Source: Streptacidiphilus sp. PB12-B1b
GTDB lineage: Bacteria > Actinomycetota > Actinomycetes > Streptomycetales > Streptomycetaceae
Assembly (NCBI RefSeq): GCF_014084125.1
Contig: NZ_CP048405.1
Location: forward strand, 7,068,001-7,132,000
DNA: 64,000 nt
Reading direction: 5' to 3'
In this document: piece after piece, positions 18,105-26,493 of the stretch
Layout of the letters: the number at the start of each line of letters is the position of its first letter
Numbering within the stretch: the stretch's first letter is position 1
Notes under the pieces: model-generated
What the model was told of the DNA's origin: nothing
Databases searched by the model: none
What the model saw: the letters and a program-made list of their open reading frames with translations, nothing else
Translations under genes and position numbers: made by a program

Positions 18105-19811
18105 GTGAAACGCGGCGTGAAGATCGGGGTCATAGGAACCTGCGGCGTGGCCTTGGCGGCCATGGGCAGCCTGGGCGCCTACAACCTCGTGCACGGGATG
18201 TCCGGTTCCTCCTCCGACACCGACAACGGGCTGACGGCGTCGGAGCAGTCGACCACCCCGCCCGCCGCGGACCAGGCGGTGAAGACCGCGCAGGCGTTCC
18301 TGGCCGACTGGCAGGCCGGGCCGGGCCGCTACGCGGCGGCCTCCCAGGACACCAACGCCCCCTCCACCGCTAAGACGGACCTGACCGGCTACGGCACCGG
18401 CCTGGGGCTGACCTCCATCGTCTTCGGCCCGGTGGCATCCGCGGGCCCCTCGCTGACCGATCCGGGGGCGTCCAGCGTCACGTTCACGGTCACCGCCAAG
18501 GTCAAGGGCGGCACCTGGTCCTACCCGGACAAGCTGAACGTGGTCCAGAACAACGCCGGGAAGGCCTCGGTGGACTGGTCCTCGGCCTCCCTCTACCCCG
18601 GCCTCCAGGCCGGTGACACCCTGGCCGCCGGCCCGGTCCCGGCCACCGCGACCACCGCGACCGTACTGGCGAACGACGGCCGGACCCAGCTGACGAGCGC
18701 CGCGTACCCGTCGCTGCAGGCCATCGCCACCACCATCGCGCACAGCGGGGCCTCCCAGGGCGCGGCGGCGAGCAGCGGTTCCGGCATCGCGGTCGTCAAC
18801 GCGGCCGGGACGCCGGTCACCACCCTGAAGGTGTTCACCGCGCCCCAGGCGGCGAAGATCACCACCACCATCGACCCGGCGATCCAGGCCACAGCGGAGC
18901 GGGCGGTCAAGCTGTCGGCGCTGAACGGCATGCCCGCCGCCACGGTCGTCCTGGACTGGCGCACCGGCAACATCCTGGCCGTGGCCTATGCCAACACCGG
19001 CTCCGAGGGCGACACCGCACTCCTGGCGGAGCTCGCACCGGGGTCGACCATGAAGATCATCACAGCGGCGACCCTGTTCCAGGACATCCACCTGACGCCG
19101 AGCACGCCCGCCCCCTGCCAGAGCCATCTGACGGCGGGCGACTCCACCTTCAAGAACGACTTCGACCAGGCGTACCCGAACGCCACCATCGAGCAGGGCT
19201 TTGCGATGTCCTGCAACACCTCGTTCATCAAGGACGGCTTCGACAATCTGGTGCAGACCAGTCCGGTCGATACGCACCTGCTGGGCCAGGAGGCCACGGA
19301 CGTGTTCGGGATGAACGGCAACTGGTCGATCGGCGGCGGCGTGGCCACGGCCAACCCGTCGGTGCCGGTCAACACGGACGTGCCGACCGCGACCGCCGAC
19401 CTGATCGGCCAGGGCAAGGTGCTGATGAGCCCGCTGGCGCTGGCCTCCATCGCGGCGACCGTCCGGGACGACCAGTTCCGGCAGCCGCGCATCCTGCCCG
19501 GCCAGGCCCAGACTCCGGCGGCGGCGCCGCTGGACGGCACCACCGACGGCTACCTGCGCTCGCTGATGTTCGCCGCCGCGCACGACGGCGACGGCACCGC
19601 CACCCCTGACCTGGGCTCGTTCGCCGACGCCGGGGCGAAGACCGGCACCTCGCAGGTGAACGGCCCGGACGGCAGCAGCACGCTGATCACCAACGGCTGG
19701 TTCACCGCCTACAACAGCCGGATCGCGGTCGCCGCCCTGGTCCAGGGCGGCGCGACCGGCGCGGGCACGGCCGGTCTGATCGCCAAGGAGCTCATCGGGG
19801 CCACCGAGTAG
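18105..19811 (+). CDS. Class B penicillin-binding protein with NTF2-like domain
   Basis: The 568-residue bitopic transpeptidase has an N-terminal membrane anchor (about residues 5-30) and a domain at about 55-180 resembling the NTF2-like domain of PBP2a-type proteins. A dimerisation region follows, then the transpeptidase domain with S314-T-M-K317, S369-C-N371 and K512-TG-T. All three catalytic motifs are intact. It should cross-link peptidoglycan at the outer membrane face. Start GTG 18105 follows AGGGGGAACA; an upstream in-frame ATG at 18087 has no site. It lies 139 bases after pmt, so a separate promoter is possible (TACGAT near 18064). Confidence 0.92.
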   Translation: MKRGVKIGVIGTCGVALAAMGSLGAYNLVHGMSGSSSDTDNGLTASEQSTTPPAADQAVKTAQAFLADWQAGPGRYAAASQDTNAPSTAKTDLTGYGTGLGLTSIVFGPVASAGPSLTDPGASSVTFTVTAKVKGGTWSYPDKLNVVQNNAGKASVDWSSASLYPGLQAGDTLAAGPVPATATTATVLANDGRTQLTSAAYPSLQAIATTIAHSGASQGAAASSGSGIAVVNAAGTPVTTLKVFTAPQAAKITTTIDPAIQATAERAVKLSALNGMPAATVVLDWRTGNILAVAYANTGSEGDTALLAELAPGSTMKIITAATLFQDIHLTPSTPAPCQSHLTAGDSTFKNDFDQAYPNATIEQGFAMSCNTSFIKDGFDNLVQTSPVDTHLLGQEATDVFGMNGNWSIGGGVATANPSVPVNTDVPTATADLIGQGKVLMSPLALASIAATVRDDQFRQPRILPGQAQTPAAAPLDGTTDGYLRSLMFAAAHDGDGTATPDLGSFADAGAKTGTSQVNGPDGSSTLITNGWFTAYNSRIAVAALVQGGATGAGTAGLIAKELIGATE

Positions 19812-19829
19812 CCGTCCGACGCCGACGCC

Positions 19830-19861
19830 GCCCGGTCCCGGCCCGAAACCGGGCACCGGGC
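19830..19861. terminator. Convergent hairpin terminator
   Basis: GCCCGGT (19830-19836) pairs with ACCGGGC (19855-19861), and an inner CCCGG/CCGGG stem with one bulged base sits inside. It separates the convergent PBP and VOC genes. No T-run follows, so it would be an intrinsic terminator of the T-poor actinomycete kind. Confidence 0.5.
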
Positions 19862-19874
19862 CTGGGGCGCGGGG

Positions 19875-20369
19875 TCAGGTGGCGGAGCCGGCGGCGGCGC
19901 CGGTGGGGAGGTCGGCGCCCCAGCGGGTGAGGGCGGCGTCGAGGTCGAGGCGCTCGACGCCGGCGTGGTCGGTCGGCCACTCCTCGCGCGGGACGCGCCA
20001 CATGACCTCGAACTCGATGCCGTCGGGGTCCTTGGCGTAGAAGGACTTGCTGACGCCGTGGTCGCTGGCGCCGACCAGCGCGCCCCGGGCCTGGAGCTTG
20101 GCGCCGATCGCGGCGAGGTCGCCGAGCGTGCCGGCCTCCCAGGCCAGGTGGTAGAGGCCGACCTGGCCGGGGACCGGGCCTGCGGCCTGGCCGCCGACCG
20201 CGAACAGGCCGAGGTCGTGGTCGTTCAGGGTGCCGGCGGCGCGCAGGAACGCGGCCCGTCCGTCGTACTCGGCGGAGACCTCGAAGCCCAGGACGTCGGT
20301 GTAGAACTCGACGGCGCGCGGGACGTCCCGGATGTAGAGCACGGCGTGGTTGAGGCGGCGGACGGCCAT
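19875..20369 (-). CDS. VOC-family glyoxalase/dioxygenase-like protein
   Basis: The 164-residue single-domain protein of the vicinal oxygen chelate superfamily has two beta-alpha-beta-beta-beta modules. Probable metal ligands are the His in RLNHAVLYIRD, the His in GLYHLAWE and the Glu in IEFEVMW. The module pattern (AVEFYTDVLGFEV, then SKSFYAKDPDGIEFEV) matches catechol 2,3-dioxygenase-like and glyoxalase-like members. Whether it opens aromatic rings, isomerises a thioester or resists a drug cannot be told. It is convergent with the PBP gene, with the GT87-like gene just upstream. Confidence 0.88.
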   Translation of the reverse strand: MAVRRLNHAVLYIRDVPRAVEFYTDVLGFEVSAEYDGRAAFLRAAGTLNDHDLGLFAVGGQAAGPVPGQVGLYHLAWEAGTLGDLAAIGAKLQARGALVGASDHGVSKSFYAKDPDGIEFEVMWRVPREEWPTDHAGVERLDLDAALTRWGADLPTGAAAGSAT

Positions 20370-20419
20370 GGTGTCTCCTCGGTCGGACCAGCTACTGGTC
20401 GGATCAGCTACCGGTCGGT

Positions 20420-21808
20420 TCAGCTACTGAGCGGGAGAACAACGTCTTCCTGGGAAACTATTCCCGGGGTGCTCCGGGCACTCCGGGGGCTTCCGCTGCT
20501 CCGCCGGAGACTGCGGACGGCCGGTCGGCGCCTCCGGAGGACGGCGAAGGAGGGCGGGCGCAGCGAGCCCAGCGCCAGCCGGGGCCACAGGAACAGCAGC
20601 ACCGGCAGCTCCAGGTAGCCGAAGCGTCCGGCCGGGGCCAGCAGGAAGGCCACCGCCACGCCCGCCGCCAGCCGGTCCGCAGCCTGCACGGCGGTGCGCG
20701 GCGGCCGCAGGAACAGCCACAGCGCGACGGCCGCGCCGCCCAGGCCCAGCAGCACCAGCGAGGCGGTCCGCCCGGCCGGGCCCAGCTCGGCCAGCAGGTG
20801 CCCGGGCAGCGGGCTGTTGGCGGGGGTGTGCATGCGGGACAGGCCGAGCGGGAAGCGGACCACCTGCTCGACCACCGCGCCCGGGCTGACCAGCACCGAC
20901 GGGACGATCAGCAGCGCGCCCGCGGCCAGCGCCACCAGCGCGCAGCGGGCCGCCGTCCGCAGCCCGTGGCGCTGCTGGAGCAGCAGCAGGGCGACCGGGA
21001 GGGCGGGCCAGGCGGTCCACTTGAGCGCGCAGGCCAGGGCGATCACCAGCCCGGCCCGGACGGCGTACCCGCGCTCGGCGCAGGCCAGTCCGAGCAGGCA
21101 GCAGCCGATCAGCGGCAGGTCGACGCCGCTGACCGCGACGGTCAGCGCGATCAGCGGGGTGGCCGCGACGGCGGCCAGCGCGAACCAACAGCGGACCGGC
21201 GGTGCGGCGGCCCCGCCCCGGGCTGCCCCGCCCCGAGCCGTCCCGTTCCGGGCCGGGCGCAGCAGCCGCCAGCTGGTGGCCAGGCAGCCGACGAAGACCG
21301 CCAGGAACCACGGCCGGGCGTCGCCGAGGAACTGCGCGGCGCCCGCGCTGCCCAGCCAGGCCCGCGGCAGGCCGAACAGGGCCATCGCCGGGAGGTAGGG
21401 GTCGTAGCCGATGACGTGCCGCGGGTTGGGCAGGTACGGGCTGCCGGTGCGCAGCAGCTGCGCCGCGGAGTTCTGCACGACGTGCACCTCGGACTGGGCC
21501 GCGCCGGTGGCCAGCATCACCGCCAGCGGGACCGCGACCGCGCCCAGCAGGGCGACGGCGACGGCGATCCGGGGGGCGTGGTGGCGCGGCGCGAAACCGG
21601 CCGCGCCGGCGGCCAGCAGGTAGCCGCCGGCCGCGATCAGGCCCCAGCTGCGCTGCGGGCCGAGGTCGGAGAAGAGCGGGAAGAATCCGGCCCATCCGGC
21701 GCAGACCAGGGCCCCCAGGACCCAGGGCAGGCGGCGCGGGCCGGCGTGCACGGGACTGACGGCGGTGAGCTTCCTGGCCGCTTCCGGGACATGGGTCGTC
21801 GTCACCAT
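20420..21808 (-). CDS. Polytopic GT87-like glycosyltransferase
   Basis: The 462-residue protein has roughly ten hydrophobic helices and an extracytoplasmic loop after the second or third helix (SEVHVVQNSAAQLLRTGSPYLP). The conserved YDPYLPAMALFG that follows resembles polyprenyl-phosphate mannose-dependent transferases of the DUF2029/GT87 type. A short Gly/Ala/Arg linker (about residues 185-205) is low complexity. Such enzymes add mannose or arabinose to cell-envelope glycans from lipid carriers. Acceptor and sugar are not inferable. The start ATG 21808 is the first plausible codon. Confidence 0.7.
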   Translation of the reverse strand: MVTTTHVPEAARKLTAVSPVHAGPRRLPWVLGALVCAGWAGFFPLFSDLGPQRSWGLIAAGGYLLAAGAAGFAPRHHAPRIAVAVALLGAVAVPLAVMLATGAAQSEVHVVQNSAAQLLRTGSPYLPNPRHVIGYDPYLPAMALFGLPRAWLGSAGAAQFLGDARPWFLAVFVGCLATSWRLLRPARNGTARGGAARGGAAAPPVRCWFALAAVAATPLIALTVAVSGVDLPLIGCCLLGLACAERGYAVRAGLVIALACALKWTAWPALPVALLLLQQRHGLRTAARCALVALAAGALLIVPSVLVSPGAVVEQVVRFPLGLSRMHTPANSPLPGHLLAELGPAGRTASLVLLGLGGAAVALWLFLRPPRTAVQAADRLAAGVAVAFLLAPAGRFGYLELPVLLFLWPRLALGSLRPPSFAVLRRRRPAVRSLRRSSGSPRSARSTPGIVSQEDVVLPLSS

Positions 21809-21900
21809 GCCAACGTTAGGAAGGTTTCTGTGATCACGTCGTCACGCTGGAGGGTGGTGCGGATATCCCTCTCCAGGATGGCAAGGATGGCCTAACGCCG

Positions 21901-22599
21901 TCAGCCCGCCTCGCCCAGGCCGCCGACCAGGCCGTTCTCGTACGCGAAGACCACGGCCTGGGTCCGGTCGCGCAGCTCCAGCTTGGCCAGTATCCGGCCG
22001 ACGTGGGTCTTGATGGTCTGCTCCGACAGGAACAGCTCGTCGGCGATCTCGCCGTTGGACAGGCCCCGGGCGACCTGCCGCAGCACGTCCAGCTCGCGGA
22101 CGGTGAGGGTGGCGGCGGCCTCCGGGCGCAGCGTGCCGGAGCGGCGGCGCCGGGCCACGTCGTCGATCAGCCGGCGGGTCACGGACGGGGCCAGCAGCGC
22201 CTCGCCGGAGGCGATCACCCGGACGGCGTTGATCAGGTCCCGGGCGGGGGCGTCCTTGAGCAGGAAGCCGCTGGCGCCCCGGGCGAGCGCCTCGTAGACG
22301 TACTCGTCCAGGTCGAAGGTGGTGAGGATGAGCACGCGCGGGCGGCCCGGGCCGGGCGCCTCGCCGGGGAGCGCGTCGCCGAGGATGCGGGCGGTCGCGG
22401 TGAGGCCGTCCATGCCGGGCATGCGGATGTCCATGACCACCACGTCCGGCCGCAGCTCGGCGGCGAGCTGGACGGCCAGGAGGCCGTCACCGGCCTCGCC
22501 GACCAGCTCGATGTCGGGGGCGGAGGCGAGCAGCGCCCCGAGCCCGTCGCGCACCATCTCCTGGTCGTCCACCAGCAGCACCCGGACGCTGTCGCCCAT
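21901..22599 (-). CDS. NarL/LuxR-family response regulator
   Basis: The 232-residue DNA-binding regulator has an intact receiver: acidic pocket DD at 11-12, phospho-acceptor D57 (VVVMDIRMPGMDG) and conserved K115. A C-terminal LuxR helix-turn-helix (LTVRELDVLRQVARGLSNGEIA) ends with EQTIKTHVGRILAKL. The gene follows its sensor kinase by 15 bases, forming a standard kinase-regulator operon. Its targets are unknown; the neighbouring GT87-like gene is a candidate. Confidence 0.94.
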   Translation of the reverse strand: MGDSVRVLLVDDQEMVRDGLGALLASAPDIELVGEAGDGLLAVQLAAELRPDVVVMDIRMPGMDGLTATARILGDALPGEAPGPGRPRVLILTTFDLDEYVYEALARGASGFLLKDAPARDLINAVRVIASGEALLAPSVTRRLIDDVARRRRSGTLRPEAAATLTVRELDVLRQVARGLSNGEIADELFLSEQTIKTHVGRILAKLELRDRTQAVVFAYENGLVGGLGEAG

Positions 22600-22614
22600 G
22601 GTCGCGCTCCCCCG

Positions 22615-23937
22615 TCAGTTCTCTTCGCTCGCGGCCGTGGAGTGCTCTCCGCGCCGCTGGTCCGGTACGCCGTCGAGCGGCAGCTCGGCGGTCACCTCGA
22701 AGCCTCCGTGCTCGCGCGGGTGGGCGCGCAGCGTGCCGCCCAGCATCGCGGCGCGCTCGCGCATGCCAGTGAGGCCGTGGCCGCCGTTGCCGCCGAGGAC
22801 CGGGCCGCCGTTGGAGCGGCCGTCGTCGGCGACGTACACCTGGACGCCGCGCTCGGTGCGCAGCACCTCGACCTCGACCCGGGCGCCGGGCGCGTGGCGT
22901 CCGGCGTTGCTCAGCGCCTCCTGCACGATGCGGTACACCGAGACGTCGACGACGGCGGGCGGCCGCTCGGGACCGGCGGTGAGGGTGAGGTCGACCTGCA
23001 TGCCGGCCTGCCGGGCGGCGCGGACCATCTCCGGGATCCGGTCGATGCCGGGCTGCGGCGCGCGCTCGGCGTTCTCGTCGTCCTCGCGCAGCAGGCCGAT
23101 GACCCGGCGCATCTCGGTCAGCGCGGTGGTGGACGCCTCGCGGATGGCGCCGAAGGTGCGCAGCGTCTGCTCGGGCAGGCCGGGCTCCTTGTAGGGGGCG
23201 GCCTCGGCCTGGATGGCGATCATCGACATGTGGTGCGCGACCACGTCGTGCAGCTCGCGGGCGATCCGTGAGCGCTCCTCCAGCACGGCCTGCCGGGCCA
23301 GGCCGGCCCGGCGCTGCTCCTCGGCCTGGACCAGGTGCCGCTCGGCCTCGCGGCGCGAGTGGATGGACTCGCCCAGGACCAACACCAGGGTGACCACCAC
23401 GGCGGCCACCGCGAGCACCACCGGCGGCAGCCCGACCAGCGGGACGGCCGGGAGCAGCACCGCCCCCGCGGTGAGCACGTCCACGCCGACGGCGACGTCC
23501 CGGCCGTAGACCTGGGCGGTGATGAACAGCAGCGCGACGTAGGCGATGCAGCCGCTGACCGGCCAGGGCCAGAACGGGGTGGGGGCGTGCCCGACCTCGG
23601 CGAAGGTGGTGAGGGTGAGGCCGACCGCGCAGATCCGCCAGGCGGCCAGCGGGCGGGAGGCGGCCAGCAGCAGCGGCAGCACCTGCAGCCCGGCCAGGGC
23701 CCAGGCGAGGCTGCCGGGGACGAGCTGGTTGAGCTGGCCGTCGGCGGTCTCGGTGAGGATGAAGACGCAGGCGGCGCACACCATGGCGAGGGCGTACCGC
23801 AGGCGCGGGCCGACCAGCGAGGGGAGCAGGAACACCCGCTGGTCGGGGGCGGCCCACCCGGCCTTGCGGAGGATCTGTACGAAGGTGCCGGCGCGGGCGA
23901 GGGCGCGAGTGCTCAGCCGCCGGAGGACTCCATCCAT
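22615..23937 (-). CDS. DesK-type sensor histidine kinase
   Basis: The 440-residue membrane kinase has about five to six hydrophobic helices (residues 35-190) with no large extracellular domain. A HisKA_3 dimerisation domain carries phospho-acceptor H230 in ARELHDVVAHHMS, and a HATPase region has NAGRHAPGA and the G-boxes DDGRSNGG and GGHGLTGMRERA. The near absence of a periplasmic sensor suggests it detects membrane state or an intramembrane ligand, as DesK and LiaS-type kinases do. It is transcribed just before the NarL-type regulator. Confidence 0.93.
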   Translation of the reverse strand: MDGVLRRLSTRALARAGTFVQILRKAGWAAPDQRVFLLPSLVGPRLRYALAMVCAACVFILTETADGQLNQLVPGSLAWALAGLQVLPLLLAASRPLAAWRICAVGLTLTTFAEVGHAPTPFWPWPVSGCIAYVALLFITAQVYGRDVAVGVDVLTAGAVLLPAVPLVGLPPVVLAVAAVVVTLVLVLGESIHSRREAERHLVQAEEQRRAGLARQAVLEERSRIARELHDVVAHHMSMIAIQAEAAPYKEPGLPEQTLRTFGAIREASTTALTEMRRVIGLLREDDENAERAPQPGIDRIPEMVRAARQAGMQVDLTLTAGPERPPAVVDVSVYRIVQEALSNAGRHAPGARVEVEVLRTERGVQVYVADDGRSNGGPVLGGNGGHGLTGMRERAAMLGGTLRAHPREHGGFEVTAELPLDGVPDQRRGEHSTAASEEN

Positions 23938-24031
23938 GTCGGTGCAGAGCTTAGTCCGCGCGGTGGCGCAGCGTTACGGCGCGTCGGCCCCCGCGCGGGG
24001 ACGCGCGCGGACGGTGGTGGGGTGGGGTGGG

Positions 24032-24940
24032 TCAGAAGGGGTGGGCGAGCAGGTGTTCGACTTCGGTGCGGGTCGGGAGGGAGGGCTGGGCTCCGGGGCG
24101 GGTGGTGCTCAGGGCGGCGGCGGCGTTGGCCCGGCGGGCGGCCTCGTGCAGCGGGCGGCCCTCGGCGAGGGCGACGGCCAGCGCGCCGCAGAAGGCGTCC
24201 CCGGCGGCGGTGGTGTCGACCGGGGTCACCGGCAGCGGCGGGACGACGTGAACAGCGCCCTCCTCGCAGAGCAGTGCTCCGTCCGCGCCGAGGGTGACCA
24301 CGACGGCGGCCGGGCCGCGCAGGGTGCGGGCCGCGTCGGCGACGTCGTGCAGGTCCGGCAGCGGTCGGCCGACCAGGGCGGCCAGCTCCGCGCGGTTGGG
24401 CACCAGCACGTCGACCATCTCCAGCAGGGCCGGGGTGAGCGGGCGGGCGGGGGCGGGGTTGAGCAGCACCAGGCCGGCCGCGAGCCGGGCCGCTGCCTCG
24501 ACGGTCTCGTCGGGGACCTCCTGCTGCAGCAGGGTGACGTTCGCGTCGCGGAGCAGTGCTCCGGCGGCGGCGCAGTGCTCCGCTGCGAGAGCACTGTTCG
24601 CGCCGGGGCTGACGATGATCGAGTTCTCCCCGGTGGCGCGGTCCACCGCGACCAGCGCCTGCCCGCTGGCCAGCCCTTCCTCCCGGAGCACCCGCTCGAC
24701 GTCCACCCCCTCGCGTTCCAGCGCCGCCCGCAGCCGCCCGCCGATGGCGTCCGCGCCGACCATGGCCACCATGGCGACCTGGGCCCCGAGCCGGGCCGCC
24801 GCCACCGCCTGGTTGGCGCCCTTGCCGCCCGGATGCTCGGCCAGCGCGCCGCCCAGCACCGTCTCCCCCGGTCCGGGGTGGTGCGGGACCGGCACGACCA
24901 GGTCGAGATTGACGCTCCCCACCACTGCGATCATCGGCAT
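24032..24940 (-). CDS. rbsK: Ribokinase (PfkB family)
   Basis: The 302-residue PfkB-fold sugar kinase has the first signature GSVNLDL at the N-terminus, the substrate-binding stretch HPGGKGANQAVAAARLGA, and the C-terminal signature DTTAAGDAFCGA with catalytic Asp in AGD. It should phosphorylate D-ribose to ribose-5-phosphate in the cytoplasm; other furanose sugars are possible. No ribose transporter or LacI regulator is beside it. It starts 20 bases after the pbpA stop (ATG 24940, with ATG 24934 as alternative), so it may be co-transcribed with the cell-wall genes. That is an odd partnership. Confidence 0.88.
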   Translation of the reverse strand: MPMIAVVGSVNLDLVVPVPHHPGPGETVLGGALAEHPGGKGANQAVAAARLGAQVAMVAMVGADAIGGRLRAALEREGVDVERVLREEGLASGQALVAVDRATGENSIIVSPGANSALAAEHCAAAGALLRDANVTLLQQEVPDETVEAAARLAAGLVLLNPAPARPLTPALLEMVDVLVPNRAELAALVGRPLPDLHDVADAARTLRGPAAVVVTLGADGALLCEEGAVHVVPPLPVTPVDTTAAGDAFCGALAVALAEGRPLHEAARRANAAAALSTTRPGAQPSLPTRTEVEHLLAHPF

Positions 24941-24960
24941 GGGTCTACCTTGTCCGATCA

Positions 24961-26493
24961 TCAACCGTTGAGTACAGCCTGCATCACCGCTCGGGCCACC
25001 GGCGCGGCCAGTCCGCCGCCGCTGACGTCGGCCCGGTCGGCGTTGCTGTCCTCGACCACCACGGCCACCGCCACCGGCGCCACCGCCGCCCCGCTCGGCC
25101 GGGCGAAGGAGACGAACCACGCGTACGGAGTACCGGCGTTGTTGACACCGTTCTGGGCGGTGCCGGTCTTGCCGCCGACGGTCACGCCCGGGATGGCGGC
25201 GTTGCCGCCGGTGCCCAGCGGGTCGGTGACCACGCCCACCATCATCTGCTGCAGCTCGGCGGCGACGTCCGCCGAGACCGGGTGCGAGAAGACCCTGGGG
25301 TGGTAGGTCTGCACGGCGGTGCCGTCGGACCGGGTCAGCGAACTGACCAGCTGCGGCTGCATCAGCGTGCCGTTGTCGGCGATGGCCGCCGCCACCTCGG
25401 CCATCTGCAGCGGGGTGGCCGCCGTGTCGTACTGCCCGATCGAGGACAGCGCCAGGTACGCCTGGCCGGTCAGCCCGGTCGGGAAGACGCTGCGGGACAC
25501 CCCGACCGGGATCACCTGGCCGGTCTGGTTGAAGCCGTACGCCTGGGCCATCCGCACCATGCCGGCCTCGCCGACGTCGACGCCGAGCTTGCCGTAGACG
25601 GTGTTGCAGGAGACCTCCAGCGCGACCCGCAGGGTGGCGTCCCGGCAGGGGTCGGAGGCGCTCTCGTTGACGAGGGGCACGGTGGTGTCGGCGGGCGTGT
25701 ACGGGTCGGGCGAGTCGGTCGGCACGTCGATGCCGCTGTAGACGCCCTTGGCCAGCCCGGCCGAGGCGGTGACCAGCTTGAAGGTGGAGCCCGGCGGATA
25801 GGTCTGCCGCAGCGCCCGGTTCAGCATCGGCTGGGTCGGGTCGGCGGTCAGGCCGTTCCAGGCGGCGGTCACCGCCGGGCCGGTCCCGGCGACGCTGCCC
25901 GGGTTGTACGAGGGGGTGCTGACCAGGGCCAGGATCCGGCCGGTGGCGGGCTCGATCGCGGCCACCGCGCCGCGCTTGCCGCCCAGCCCGGCGAAGGCGG
26001 CCCGCTGGGCCCTGGCGTTGATGGTGGTGATCACCTTGCCGCCGGGCACCTGCTCCCGGGTGACGGCGTTCAGCAGCGGGTACACCGGCAGCCGGCTGTC
26101 CGTCCCGGAGAGCACGCCGTCCTCGACGCCCTCCAGCAGGGTGTTGCCGTAGGTCTGCGAGGACAGGCCCGTGACCGGCGCGTACAGCGGGCCGTCGGTG
26201 TAGGTGCGGACGTAGTCGAAGCTGCCGCCGGTGGCCCGGGAGCCGGTGACCGGGCTGCCGCCGACGACGATGTCGCCGCGCGGCTGCGCGTAGCGGGCCA
26301 GCACCGCGCGCTGGTTGGCCTGGCTGTCGTTGTAGTGCGGGGCCTGGACGACCTGCACCAGGGTGAGGTTCACCAGCAGCGCCACCACCAGCAGCAGGCA
26401 GAACAGCCCGGCCCGGCGTGCGGTCCGGGCCAGGGTCAGCCGTACCGCGCCCGCCGGGGGCTGCTCCTCTCGGCCGCGACCGAACGGACTCAT
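24961..26493 (-). CDS. pbpA: Class B penicillin-binding protein PbpA
   Basis: The 510-residue bitopic transpeptidase has a short cytoplasmic tail, TM helix at about residues 28-48, a dimerisation region containing QPRGDIVV, and a transpeptidase domain with S236-T-F-K239, S295-C-N297 and K442-T-G-T445. It matches the actinobacterial PbpA family that pairs with a RodA/FtsW glycosyltransferase. The start ATG overlaps the rodA-type stop as ATGA, so the two partner enzymes are translationally coupled. The longer open frame upstream lies inside the partner gene and is a shadow. Confidence 0.94.
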   Translation of the reverse strand: MSPFGRGREEQPPAGAVRLTLARTARRAGLFCLLLVVALLVNLTLVQVVQAPHYNDSQANQRAVLARYAQPRGDIVVGGSPVTGSRATGGSFDYVRTYTDGPLYAPVTGLSSQTYGNTLLEGVEDGVLSGTDSRLPVYPLLNAVTREQVPGGKVITTINARAQRAAFAGLGGKRGAVAAIEPATGRILALVSTPSYNPGSVAGTGPAVTAAWNGLTADPTQPMLNRALRQTYPPGSTFKLVTASAGLAKGVYSGIDVPTDSPDPYTPADTTVPLVNESASDPCRDATLRVALEVSCNTVYGKLGVDVGEAGMVRMAQAYGFNQTGQVIPVGVSRSVFPTGLTGQAYLALSSIGQYDTAATPLQMAEVAAAIADNGTLMQPQLVSSLTRSDGTAVQTYHPRVFSHPVSADVAAELQQMMVGVVTDPLGTGGNAAIPGVTVGGKTGTAQNGVNNAGTPYAWFVSFARPSGAAVAPVAVAVVVEDSNADRADVSGGGLAAPVARAVMQAVLNG